Assembly (NCBI GenBank): GCA_904420125.1
Contig: CAJFUK010000049.1
Coordinates: forward strand, 49,469 to 113,468
DNA from: Candidatus Falkowella caecavicola
Lineage (GTDB): Bacteria; Bacillota; Clostridia; Oscillospirales; Ruminococcaceae
Direction: 5' to 3'
Length of the DNA: 64,000 nucleotides
Shown: piece by piece, positions 1 through 8,548 of the stretch
Numbering within the stretch: the first letter of the stretch is position 1
Layout of the letters: each line of letters starts with the position of its first letter
Translations under genes and position numbers: made by a program
Notes under the pieces: generated by a model
The model's input: only the letters and a program-made list of their open reading frames with translations
What the model was told of the DNA's origin: nothing
The model's database searches: none

Positions 1-786
1 CTGGTATCGGGAACGGACGCGGATACTGCCGCGGCCAGTCCGATAGATTTTTTCCAGTTCCGCCGGATCCATCAGAATATAACCGCCCCCTGGAAAATCC
101 GGTCCCTTCAGAATTTCCGACAGATCGGTCTCCGGGTCCCTGATCAGCGCTATCGCTGCATCACAGACTTCTTTCAGATTGAAGGGACAGATCGAACTGG
201 CCATGGATACAGCGATTCCGACATTTGAGTTAACCAGAATAGAAGGGAAAGTCGCCGGCAGCAGGGTCGGTTCCTGCATGGTGTTGTCATAGTTGGGAAC
301 GAAATCTACGGTATCCCGGTCAATATCCCGGAACAACTCGTTGCAGAGTGGGTCCAGCTTGACCTCCGTATAACGGGACGCAGCATAGGCCATATCCCGC
401 GAATAGGCTTTTCCAAAATTTCCTTTACTGTCAATATATGGGTGCAAAAGAGCCTGATTTCCACGTGCCATACGCACCATGGTTTCATAAATCGCGCCGT
501 CTCCGTGCGGATTCAGCCGCATCGTCTGTCCAACGACATTGGCTGATTTTGTTCTGGCACCGGTTAAAAGCCCCATCTTGTACATGGTGTAAAGGAGCTT
601 GCGGTGGGATGGTTTAAAGCCGTCAATCTCCGGAAGAGCACGGGAAACAATGACGCTCATGGCATAAGGCATATAGTTTTTTTCCAGAGTTTCCGTAATC
701 CGCTGGTCCACTACGATGCCGGCCCCTTCAATATAAGCGTCCGTATGCGTGCGTTTGACCCCGGTTTCTTCTTTTTTCCTGGCCAT
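1..786 (-). CDS. parC: Type II topoisomerase subunit A (ParC/GyrA-like), 3' end beyond the window
   Basis: This is the DNA breakage-reunion subunit of a type II topoisomerase. 262 codons are visible in frame from ATG at 786 to the left edge, with no stop, so the C-terminal part lies outside. The N-terminal winged-helix region is clear: RALPEIDGFKPSHRK near residue 55, then HGDGAIYETMVRMAR near 94-108, and the catalytic tyrosine Y139 in SRYTEVKL. GGAG sits about 10 nt upstream of the start. It follows the B-subunit gene by 26 bp and is surely cotranscribed with it. ParC is preferred over GyrA because the quinolone pocket carries Glu (E101) and the partner is a divergent ParE-like protein. Clostridia usually keep a separate gyrAB elsewhere. 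The residue matching GyrA Ser83 is Gly97. Confidence 0.9.
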   Translation of the reverse strand, partial: MARKKEETGVKRTHTDAYIEGAGIVVDQRITETLEKNYMPYAMSVIVSRALPEIDGFKPSHRKLLYTMYKMGLLTGARTKSANVVGQTMRLNPHGDGAIYETMVRMARGNQALLHPYIDSKGNFGKAYSRDMAYAASRYTEVKLDPLCNELFRDIDRDTVDFVPNYDNTMQEPTLLPATFPSILVNSNVGIAVSMASSICPFNLKEVCDAAIALIRDPETDLSEILKGPDFPGGGYILMDPAELEKIYRTGRGSIRVRSRYQ

Positions 787-812
787 TGGTTGTCTTCACT
801 CTCCTTTTCCGG

Positions 813-2798
813 TCAGCTGATGTCTGCCAAATCCAGATAATCCGCGCTGAATTGTAAGATATAATCTTTCCGCCCCTGCAGGTTTTTACCCAGCAGCATA
901 TCAAAAATTTCCGCCGTCCGCCGCGCATCGTCCGCTGACACACGGATCAGACGTCTGGTTGCAGGATTCATGGTCGTCATCCACATCATATCCGGTTCGT
1001 TCTCGCCCAGACCTTTTGAACGCTGCAGGGTATATTTGGTGCCTTCCAGCTGCTTGACCAGTTTGTTTTTTTCAGGTTCGGTATATGCAAAATACGTCTT
1101 GTCTTTGGTTGTGATCTCAAACAGGGGGGATTCTGCGATATAGACCAGCCCTTCATCAATCAGGGTGGGGGTGAGCCGGTAAAGCATCGCCAGAATCAGG
1201 GTGCGGATCTGGAAGCCGTCTTCATCAGCATCGGTACAGATAATCACCTTATTCCAACGCAGTCCCTTCAGATCAAAGGAAGAAAATTCCTTATTGGATT
1301 TCGTTTTTACTTCCACCCCGCATCCCAGGACCTTGATCAGATCCGTAATGATTTCATTTTTAAAGATTTTGTCATAATCGGATTTTAAGCAGTTCAGAAT
1401 TTTTCCCCGCAGCGGGATAATCGCCTGAAACTCTGCATCTCTTCCCATTTTACAGGAACCGAGCGCCGAGTCACCCTCCACGATATACAGTTCGCGTTTT
1501 TCAATATCCTTGCTCCGGCAGTCTACAAATTTTTGTACCCGGTTGGCAAGATCAACGCCGCCGGACAGGGTTTTCTTCAGATTTAACCGGGTTTTTTCCG
1601 CTTTTTCCCGACTGCGCTTATTGATCAGCACCTGCTCACAGATTTTCCCCGCTTCTTCCGGGTTTTCAATAAAATAGACTTCCAGTTGATGCTTTAAAAA
1701 CTCAGTCATCGCTTCGTAGATAAACTTGTTATTGATCGCTTTTTTGGTCTGGTTTTCATAGGAAGTCTGTGTGGAAAAAGAAGAGGAGACGAGGATCAGG
1801 CATTCTTCAATATCAGCAAAATTGATCTTAGACTCGTTTTTCAGATACTTATTATTCTGTTTGAGATATGCGTCAATTTGGGATACAAACGCCTGGCGTA
1901 CCGCACGTTCCGGAGAGCCGCCATGTTCCAGCCAGCTGGAATTATGATAGTATTCCAGCATTTTGGCGCGATTCGAAAAGGTCAGAGCAACCGAAAGCCT
2001 GACTTTATATTCCGGCTTGTCTTCCCGGTCCCGTCCGCGGCGCTCCGTTTCCCAATACTGCACGGAGGACATCTCTGTGCCAGCCGCCAGTTCCTGCACA
2101 TAGTCCCGGATGCCGTTCTTATATAAAAATTCCTCTGTTTCAAAACCTGTATCGGTTTCAACTTTCAGGATGAACAGGAGGCCCGGGTTGACAATCGCCT
2201 GCTTTTTCAGCATGTCCTGAAAAAACGCAACCGGGATGTTGATATCTGTAAATACCCGCAGATCCGGTTTCCAACGCTGGATAGACCCCGTCCGCTTGCC
2301 GGTATAGGGCTGTTTTTTCAGGCCGCCGATATTCTCTCCCTGTTCAAAATGCAGGTCGTACTGCATGCCGTCCCGGAAAACCCGGACATCCATATATTCG
2401 GAAGCGTATTGGGTAGCACAGGCACCTAAACCATTCAATCCCAGAGAAAATTCATAATTTTCTCCCTCATTATTTTGATATTTTCCGCCTGCGTACAGCT
2501 CACAGTATACCAATTCCCAGTTAAACCGTTTTTCAACCGGGTTATAGTCTACCGGAATACCGCGGCCAAAGTCCTCCACTTCAATGGAATGGTCCTGATA
2601 CAGGGTGCAGATAATCCGATCCCCATACCCTTCTCTGGCCTCGTCAATCGAGTTGGACAGGATTTCAAAGGCCGAGTGGCAACACCCTTCCAGACCATCC
2701 GAACCAAAGATGACAGCCGGGCGTTTCCGGACCCGGTCCGCACCTTTTAAAGAAGAAATACTGTCATTGCCATAAGATGCAGCAGCTTTTTTGGGCAT
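813..2798 (-). CDS. parE: Type II topoisomerase subunit B (ParE/GyrB-like), divergent
   Basis: This is the ATPase/TOPRIM subunit partnering the downstream ParC-like protein. 661 aa is close to the ParE norm. GHKL ATP-binding motifs are at the N-terminus (SNSIDEA near residue 48-54, DFGRGIPVD near 95, GLNGLGACAT near 140). The TOPRIM motifs are near 440 (EGDSALG, where most family members have EGDSAGG) and 521 (TDADEDG, usually DADVDG). The acidic metal ligands are retained, so activity is expected. These motif changes, and DFGRG in place of DNGRG, mark a divergent clade rather than decay, because the frame is intact throughout. The start ATG lies 14 nt after an AAGGA ribosome-binding site, which is rather far. 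Confidence 0.9.
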   Translation of the reverse strand: MPKKAAASYGNDSISSLKGADRVRKRPAVIFGSDGLEGCCHSAFEILSNSIDEAREGYGDRIICTLYQDHSIEVEDFGRGIPVDYNPVEKRFNWELVYCELYAGGKYQNNEGENYEFSLGLNGLGACATQYASEYMDVRVFRDGMQYDLHFEQGENIGGLKKQPYTGKRTGSIQRWKPDLRVFTDINIPVAFFQDMLKKQAIVNPGLLFILKVETDTGFETEEFLYKNGIRDYVQELAAGTEMSSVQYWETERRGRDREDKPEYKVRLSVALTFSNRAKMLEYYHNSSWLEHGGSPERAVRQAFVSQIDAYLKQNNKYLKNESKINFADIEECLILVSSSFSTQTSYENQTKKAINNKFIYEAMTEFLKHQLEVYFIENPEEAGKICEQVLINKRSREKAEKTRLNLKKTLSGGVDLANRVQKFVDCRSKDIEKRELYIVEGDSALGSCKMGRDAEFQAIIPLRGKILNCLKSDYDKIFKNEIITDLIKVLGCGVEVKTKSNKEFSSFDLKGLRWNKVIICTDADEDGFQIRTLILAMLYRLTPTLIDEGLVYIAESPLFEITTKDKTYFAYTEPEKNKLVKQLEGTKYTLQRSKGLGENEPDMMWMTTMNPATRRLIRVSADDARRTAEIFDMLLGKNLQGRKDYILQFSADYLDLADIS

Positions 2799-3205
2799 CG
2801 CTCATACACCATTCCTTTCCAGATAAACCATTCTGCTTTCCTTATCTATTATGCGACCATTCAATAAACCTGACAGCCGTTTATTTTGATTCCAGGCAGA
2901 GCCATTGCATGATACAATCATTTCATATCCAGCAGTTTGCACCGACATCTAATTATTATACCATCTCTGAAAAAACGTGTCAAATATCGAAAAAAGCACG
3001 GCCGGAGAATGCCGGACGACGCCACGCCGGAATGGCCGATAAAAAAATCCAGAAAAACAGGAAATTTTTCTAAAAGGGAGTGAAAATACAGAAGGTTTGT
3101 GTTATACTAATAACTAACTATCAAATATCCACGCAGCGTCAGGCCATCTTCATCTGGAGATCCGGCAACACGCAGAAAAATAGGACAATATAGGAGGAAA
3201 GATCC
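2799..3205. other. Intergenic region between divergent topoisomerase and esterase genes
   Basis: 407 bp with no credible gene. The only open frame on the plus strand (from 2777) overlaps the start of the ParE-like gene and lacks a ribosome-binding site and any recognisable family features. The rightmost part holds the promoter of the esterase operon. No hairpin or riboswitch was recognised in the remainder. Confidence 0.5.
3080..3108 (+). promoter_or_regulatory. Sigma-A promoter of the esterase-acyltransferase operon
   Basis: A TATACT -10 box (3103-3108) is preceded by TGT, giving an extended -10 (TGTTATACT). A weak -35 (GTGAAA, 3080-3085) lies 17 bp upstream. Predicted transcription start is near 3115, about 90 nt before the esterase start codon. 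Confidence 0.55.
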
Positions 3206-3967
3206 ATGGGATTGATTGATTTTCGTTTTTTTGCACAGAGCATTCGATTACATACCAGTGTGCAGGTACTGCTTCCGTACCGCCTGGAGATGTGTAAAGA
3301 GCCGCTGCCGGTCTTGTACCTTCTGCACGGACTGTCCGACGACTGTTCTGCATGGATCCGGATGAGTTCTATTGAACGGTATGCGGCTGACCGGCGGCTG
3401 GCGGTTGTCATGCCCGAAGTCGGCAGAAGCTTTTACTGCGATATGGTGCATGGACAGAATTATTTCACCTATATTTCACAAGAGCTGCCATGGGTCATGC
3501 AGACGGTTTTCCCAATTTCCAGCCGCCGGGAGGATACCTATGTCGCCGGTTTGTCCATGGGCGGATTCGGTGCGTTTAAACTGGCACTGAATTATCCGGA
3601 GCGTTTTCGCGGGGCCGCAAGCTTTTCCGGCGCCATGGATTTGATGGAGCTGCATCGGGAGGGGAACCTGAGCGAAGAACAAAAACTGCTGGTATCCTCT
3701 ATCTGGGACGGCAAAACGGATCTCACCGGTACCTGTGATGACCTGAAAACATTGGCGCTTCAACTGGAGCAATCGGGAAAAGAAGCCCCCATCCTGTATC
3801 AGTGGTGCGGGACAGAAGATTTTCTGCATGATATCAATGTAAGATTCCGGGACTTTATACAGACCAACACCCATTTGCCCTATACCTATACGGAAAGCCC
3901 CGGAAACCATACATGGAAGTACTGGGACTGGCAAATTGAAAAGGCACTCGACTTTTTTGGCCTGTAG
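3206..3967 (+). CDS. Alpha/beta-hydrolase esterase (EstA / esterase-D family)
   Basis: A 253-aa cytosolic serine esterase of the tributyrin esterase/S-formylglutathione hydrolase group. The oxyanion-hole motif LLHGLSDD is near residue 40. The nucleophile elbow GLSMGG carries S117, and the other triad members are probably D205 (CGTEDFLHD) and H235 (SPGNHTWKYWD). An AGGAGGAAAG ribosome-binding site lies just upstream. There is no signal peptide. It leads a probable operon with an MBOAT O-acyltransferase 26 bp downstream and a DHHW protein after that, so an acetyl-ester substrate linked to that pathway is plausible. That link is inferred from position only. Confidence 0.88.
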   Translation: MGLIDFRFFAQSIRLHTSVQVLLPYRLEMCKEPLPVLYLLHGLSDDCSAWIRMSSIERYAADRRLAVVMPEVGRSFYCDMVHGQNYFTYISQELPWVMQTVFPISSRREDTYVAGLSMGGFGAFKLALNYPERFRGAASFSGAMDLMELHREGNLSEEQKLLVSSIWDGKTDLTGTCDDLKTLALQLEQSGKEAPILYQWCGTEDFLHDINVRFRDFIQTNTHLPYTYTESPGNHTWKYWDWQIEKALDFFGL

Positions 3968-3993
3968 TTTCTGCTTATTTTAGGAGGATTTCT

Positions 3994-5397
3994 GTGGTTT
4001 TTTCCAATTTAATATTCTTATATTTATTTTTGCCTGCCAACTTTCTGTGCTATTTTGCGACCAAAAAACAGATATACAGAAACATCGTCCTGATCTTATT
4101 TTCCCTGTTCTTTTATGCATGGGGGGAACCGGTCTGGATCACCCTTTTGCTTTTTTCTGCCACCATTGACTATTTTCACGGACGCCTGGCGCAGAAATAC
4201 CGGGGGAAAATTGGTGCCAAGCTGGCCGTTGCTTCTTCTCTCGTGCTGAACCTGGGATTGCTGGCGGTTTTCAAATACAGCGGACTGATCATTCAAACGG
4301 TAAACCAGCTGACCGGGCTTTCGATCAGCGCGCCGGGGTGGGGACTCCCGATTGGAATCTCCTTTTATACATTTCAGACGATTGCCTATGTCATTGACGT
4401 ATACCGCGGTAAGGTGGAGGCGCAGCGATCCTATTTGAATTTTCTGCTCTTTGTTTCCCTGTATCACAGGCTGGTTGCCGGGCCGATTGTCCGGTACGAA
4501 GAAGTGCAGAATGATTTTGATCAGGTCACCATTACAGCCTATGATATGAGCGAGGGAATTTCCCGGTTCTGTGTCGGGCTGTTTAAAAAAGTCTTTGTCG
4601 CCAATGTGGCTGGGGAATTTGTCGCCATTTATATGGACGGAAACATCGCCGCGCTTTCTTCAGCCGGCGCATGGTTTGGCGCGCTGATGTACACCCTGCA
4701 GATTTATTATGATTTTTCCGGCTATTCTGATATGGCATTGGGGCTGGGACGGATGTTTGGTTCCAGCTACAATGAAAATTTCCAGTATCCCTATATTGCA
4801 AAATCCGCAACCGATTTCTGGAGACGCTGGCATATTTCTTTGAGCAGTTTTTTCAGGGACTATCTTTATATCCCTCTGGGCGGCAACCGGAAACATCAGT
4901 ATCTGAATCTGTTCATTGTCTGGGGACTGACCGGACTATGGCATGGAGCCAGCTGGAATTTCGTGCTATGGGGTCTGTATTATGGGGTTCTCATCTGCCT
5001 GGAACGCTTGTTCCTTCGTAAAGTGCTGGAAAAAATACCCGCCTTTTTTTCACATCTATACCTTTTGTTCATCACGGTTGTAGGATGGGTGATTTTTTAC
5101 TACACCGATTCCAGCCAGCTTTTTGCATACCTCGGTAAAATGTTCAGCTTTTCCGGCGGATTTCCGTTGGAATTACAGCTGCAGATTGTCAATAATATTT
5201 TCTGGATTCTGCTGTCTGCGTTCTTTTGTATGCCAGTGGTTCCTTTCCTGCGCCGGGTCATCCGGGAGAAATTCCCTTCTTCCTGGCAGGAGGCTGCTGG
5301 GATCGGGCAAGTTTTACTGACAGGGTTTTTGCTTTTGTCAAGTACGGCTTTACTGGTCGGGCAGAGCTATAATCCCTTTTTGTATTTTCATTTTTAG
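3994..5397 (+). CDS. MBOAT-family O-acyltransferase (AlgI/DltB-like)
   Basis: A 467-aa polytopic membrane protein of the membrane-bound O-acyltransferase family. Members carry acyl groups across the membrane for O-acetylation of alginate, other exopolysaccharides or teichoic acids. Many hydrophobic segments are visible. Diagnostic motifs are FWRRWHISLSSFFRDYLYIP and LTGLWHGASWNFVLWG, with the invariant catalytic histidine at H317 (WHG). It starts with GTG at 3994, after AGGAGG. It sits between an esterase and a DHHW/AlgX-like protein, the usual company for AlgI-type enzymes. The acceptor polymer cannot be named from sequence. DltA and DltC are not present nearby, which favours polysaccharide acetylation over D-alanylation. 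Confidence 0.92.
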   Translation: MVFSNLIFLYLFLPANFLCYFATKKQIYRNIVLILFSLFFYAWGEPVWITLLLFSATIDYFHGRLAQKYRGKIGAKLAVASSLVLNLGLLAVFKYSGLIIQTVNQLTGLSISAPGWGLPIGISFYTFQTIAYVIDVYRGKVEAQRSYLNFLLFVSLYHRLVAGPIVRYEEVQNDFDQVTITAYDMSEGISRFCVGLFKKVFVANVAGEFVAIYMDGNIAALSSAGAWFGALMYTLQIYYDFSGYSDMALGLGRMFGSSYNENFQYPYIAKSATDFWRRWHISLSSFFRDYLYIPLGGNRKHQYLNLFIVWGLTGLWHGASWNFVLWGLYYGVLICLERLFLRKVLEKIPAFFSHLYLLFITVVGWVIFYYTDSSQLFAYLGKMFSFSGGFPLELQLQIVNNIFWILLSAFFCMPVVPFLRRVIREKFPSSWQEAAGIGQVLLTGFLLLSSTALLVGQSYNPFLYFHF

Positions 5398-5409
5398 GAG
5401 GAAAGGCAC

Positions 5410-7029
5410 TTGGACAAGGCAACACGAAGACAGCGACAGCATGACCGCCGGATGCGGCGGATTCTGTACGCCAACTGTATCTTATTTCTTGGACTGCTGT
5501 TTGTTATCGGCATTCTGTCCCTGATTCTGCCCAAAAAAACAGTGTCCGAATATGAACGGCGGGAACTGGCCAAACGGCCGGATTTTTCGGCACAGGCCCT
5601 TTTCCAGGGGAACTATATTCGCGATCTGGAACTTTATTATGCAGATACTTTCCCGTTTCGGGATGCTTTTGTCGAAGCGGGCGCCTGGCTAAAAGAGCAT
5701 CGAGGGCTGGAGATGGATGACGGGCGGCTGTATGGCCAGCCAGAGACTTCTGCGCCGGAAGAACCGGTTGTTTCTACAGATTCTTCTGCGTCGGTAGAGT
5801 CGAGCGAAGTTTTGCCGGGGGTTCCAGTGGAGGGCAGCCAGCCGGAATCCAGTCAGCCCGAATTCAGTCAGCCGTCGGAAAGCAGTTCGGAGACATCATC
5901 TGCACCTCCTGAAAGTTCCGTTCCGGCTGTGGATCCGGAATCGGAGGTTGTGGGCGAGCAAAACGGCCCGGTCTTTATTGTCAATGGCATGGCGTTACAG
6001 ATTTTTGGCGGAACACAGCGGGCCTGTGATTTATATACTGACGCGATCAATCGCTATGCCGAAGAGCTGGGAGACAGTGTACAGATTTATAATATGGTGG
6101 TGCCCACCAGCACGGATTTTTATATGCCCGAAAAGTATCGGTCATTGACCAATTCCCAAAAGGATAATATTGATTATATTTATTCCCGGTTGTCCCCGAA
6201 GGTTAAATCTGTCGACGCATATAGCGTGCTTGCAGAGCATACAGATGAATACCTGTTCTTTAATACCGATCATCATTGGACCGGACTGGGCGCTTATTAT
6301 GCCTATACGGCCTTTGCAGAGGCGGCCGGTTTTGAAGCGAAGAAACTGTCGGACTATGAGACCAGACGTTTGCCCAACCCATTCTTAGGCACGCTCTATG
6401 CCCAGACCCAGAACTCGTCCCTTAAAAATAATCCGGACTATGTTGATTACTATATTGTACCGGGCCTGGAGTCGGTACAGCAGTATCTTAAGGGGTCGCC
6501 CTATACGTCCAACGGAGGACTGGTTTGGGCAGAATATGCGACAGGCGCCAACTCCTATGGCGTTTTTCTGCAGGGCGATTACCCTTTGACCACAATTCAA
6601 ACCAACAATCACAACGGAAAGAGAATCGTAGTTGTGAAAGAATCCTACGGCAATGCATTTGCACCATTTCTGATTGCGGATTATGAAGAGATTTTTGTCG
6701 TAGATCTGCGTTATTTTGAGCTGAATCTGCCGGATTTTATTCGGGAAAACCAGGTCACGGATCTGCTGTTCCTCAATAATGTATTTGCGGCCAATACAGC
6801 CCTGCATATCAACCGGATTGAAGCTATGCGTACCCAGGAGTATGCAGAACCGGTGACTGCGCCGGCAGACACGGAAAGTTCTTCAGAAGACGTAGAGCAA
6901 GAAACTTCCTCCGATGAAGTGAGTACGGAAGCTTCTTCCAAAGAGGATGATGTGTCTGTGCTGCCGGAGGAAGAAGATGCAGAACAGGCTTCCGGCTGGG
7001 AAGATATGGAGATCTTCCCAACCGGATAA
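5410..7029 (+). CDS. DHHW-family (AlgX/AlgJ-like) membrane-anchored O-acetylation protein
   Basis: A 539-aa type II membrane protein. It has a basic N-terminus, a transmembrane segment at about residues 18-40, and an extracytoplasmic domain of the DHHW family with the signature FNTDHHWTGLGAYYAY (D287, H288, H289, W290). AlgX/AlgJ relatives use this SGNH-like fold to transfer acetyl groups supplied by the MBOAT partner. Two low-complexity Ser/Glu/Pro-rich stretches (about residues 113-180 and at the C-terminus) look like extended wall-spanning linkers. A TTG start at 5410 is preceded by GGAGGAAAG, 12 bp after the MBOAT stop. Function as an acetyltransferase is inferred from family and operon. 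Confidence 0.88.
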   Translation: MDKATRRQRQHDRRMRRILYANCILFLGLLFVIGILSLILPKKTVSEYERRELAKRPDFSAQALFQGNYIRDLELYYADTFPFRDAFVEAGAWLKEHRGLEMDDGRLYGQPETSAPEEPVVSTDSSASVESSEVLPGVPVEGSQPESSQPEFSQPSESSSETSSAPPESSVPAVDPESEVVGEQNGPVFIVNGMALQIFGGTQRACDLYTDAINRYAEELGDSVQIYNMVVPTSTDFYMPEKYRSLTNSQKDNIDYIYSRLSPKVKSVDAYSVLAEHTDEYLFFNTDHHWTGLGAYYAYTAFAEAAGFEAKKLSDYETRRLPNPFLGTLYAQTQNSSLKNNPDYVDYYIVPGLESVQQYLKGSPYTSNGGLVWAEYATGANSYGVFLQGDYPLTTIQTNNHNGKRIVVVKESYGNAFAPFLIADYEEIFVVDLRYFELNLPDFIRENQVTDLLFLNNVFAANTALHINRIEAMRTQEYAEPVTAPADTESSSEDVEQETSSDEVSTEASSKEDDVSVLPEEEDAEQASGWEDMEIFPTG

Positions 7030-7117
7030 TACGGAGACCGTGGAAGGAATGGCTGCGCCAGTCAGGCGGATGACGGACAGGGCGGAGCGGCATCACAGCA
7101 CAGAAAGGAAGATTTAG

Positions 7118-8179
7118 ATGGGAAAGATCCGCTGGTTTCGTCAGAAACGAAATGATCCTCCGGGACGTAGTACCGCGGATATGCCGATCGGGGAAAGGCT
7201 CAACCAATATACGCCTGAGACCCTACGTGCTGACAGCCGGTATGCTGCATTTGGGATGATTGTATCCCTGCTGATGGGATATGTCTGCACTTATGCGGTT
7301 TTGCTGGTCGCGCTGCCTGTTTTTGCCCTCTTTTCGGGCACGGAGTCAGTGGGATTTTTGGGGATGGAGTCTGCATTCAGCAGTCCGACGTTTATCGTTG
7401 TGGTCAATGCACTGGCCATGGTTTGCAGCACAATCTTTTCCAACCTGATCCCTTTTTCTCTCTGCCGCCGGGCGGCCGGCCTGCGGGAGAAACTCTGTAA
7501 TGGGCTGGGGATGCCTGTTCTATATCTGCTGGGGCTGTTTCCAGTTGTGCTGGGCGTGAATATGTGGGGCGGATTTTTTTCTTCCTGGGTCAGTGACCTG
7601 ATGCAGCGGATGCATCTGGTGCCCACAGAGCCGGATTTCAGCCTGCCTGATGTACCGGCAGCCAGTATTTTAATGACCCTGAGTATTGTTGTACTGGCAC
7701 CGATTTTTGAGGAATATGTCTTTCGGGGTGTGCTGCTTCGTATTTTTCAGAGATATGGGGACGGTTTTGCCATCTTGCTGTCGGGATTTCTGTTCGGCAT
7801 GGCCCATGCAAACCTGCCCCAGTTTTGTTCCGCTTTTCCGATCGGTCTGGTGCTTGGATACATAGCAGTGCGCAGTCATTCCATTCTGCCGACGATTTTA
7901 CTGCATTTGGGGAATAATCTGTTTGTCACGCTGACCACGGAATTGGCGTTCAATTCGGTAGTAGCAGGAATCGGTTCTATATTCAACGGCATCATTTCAT
8001 TGATTCCGGGACTGGGCGGGCTGTTGTTTATCGGATATAAGCTTTTCCTGATGCTGGAGGACGAATCAGGATATTATTGCGGGAAACGTGCAAAAATTTT
8101 GCTGCGTTCCTGGCCCGTCTGGCTGATGATCGGATTATATGTATTGCAGTCTCTGCGCTTTTTGGTGTGGCAGGGTTAA
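7118..8179 (+). CDS. CPBP-family intramembrane metalloprotease (CAAX protease/Abi type)
   Basis: A 353-aa protein with about eight membrane segments. The CPBP signature is complete: EEYVFRG (E198, E199, R203), FGMAHAN (H230) and LLHLGNN (H263), the expected glutamate/histidine catalytic set. Bacterial members are linked to bacteriocin self-immunity, signalling or protein maturation, and the substrate is unknown here. It starts at ATG 7118 after AGAAAGGAAG. It lies 88 bp after the DHHW gene and ends at a strong terminator, so it may be the last gene of the O-acetylation operon or be separately initiated. Confidence 0.88.
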   Translation: MGKIRWFRQKRNDPPGRSTADMPIGERLNQYTPETLRADSRYAAFGMIVSLLMGYVCTYAVLLVALPVFALFSGTESVGFLGMESAFSSPTFIVVVNALAMVCSTIFSNLIPFSLCRRAAGLREKLCNGLGMPVLYLLGLFPVVLGVNMWGGFFSSWVSDLMQRMHLVPTEPDFSLPDVPAASILMTLSIVVLAPIFEEYVFRGVLLRIFQRYGDGFAILLSGFLFGMAHANLPQFCSAFPIGLVLGYIAVRSHSILPTILLHLGNNLFVTLTTELAFNSVVAGIGSIFNGIISLIPGLGGLLFIGYKLFLMLEDESGYYCGKRAKILLRSWPVWLMIGLYVLQSLRFLVWQG

Positions 8180-8202
8180 CTGACGCCGGATGATATATGA
8201 TT

Positions 8203-8250
8203 AAATCCGACAGCGGGGATATTTTCATATCCCCGCTGTCGGATTTTTTT
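8203..8250 (+). terminator. Rho-independent terminator after the CPBP gene
   Basis: A GC-rich hairpin with ~18-bp arms (AATCCGACAGCGGGGATAT and its complement, loop TTTC) is followed by seven T residues. It closes the operon that begins at 3206. Confidence 0.92.
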
Positions 8251-8548
8251 ATACAGAACAAAGAGACAGGCAGGATCCATTCAGTCAGGATAGGTGGGGT
8301 ATGCCTGTTGGCTGATGCCCTCTCCGGGAGGAAACGCAGGATAAACGGGACTGCCGATATACCACACGGCCGGACGCTGAACGATCCCAAAAGTATATTC
8401 CGCCTCATGGACAACTTTGAAGGATTTACATCAAACAGGCCTGTTTTTTTCATAAAAAACAGGCCGATCACATAAATATAGCAATATACAGAAGAGGAAC
8501 CGCGGCGACAGCCGCAAAAAACGGCGGAGCATCAGCTAGAAAGGATGT
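8251..8548. other. Intergenic region upstream of spoIIP
   Basis: About 300 bp without a supported gene. It contains a perfect 12-bp inverted repeat (GGCCTGTTTTTT, 8438-8449, and its complement at 8454-8465, loop TCAT). No T-tract follows it, so it is not a standard terminator. SpoIIP homologues are sigma-E dependent in Bacillus, but no convincing sigma-E promoter was found here. CATAAATA at 8473 is the only -10-like candidate and its -35 is poor. Confidence 0.45.

Noticed and set aside
8197..8475. 92-codon plus-strand frame after the CPBP gene
   Set aside because: Starts inside the terminator hairpin, no ribosome-binding site, no domain.
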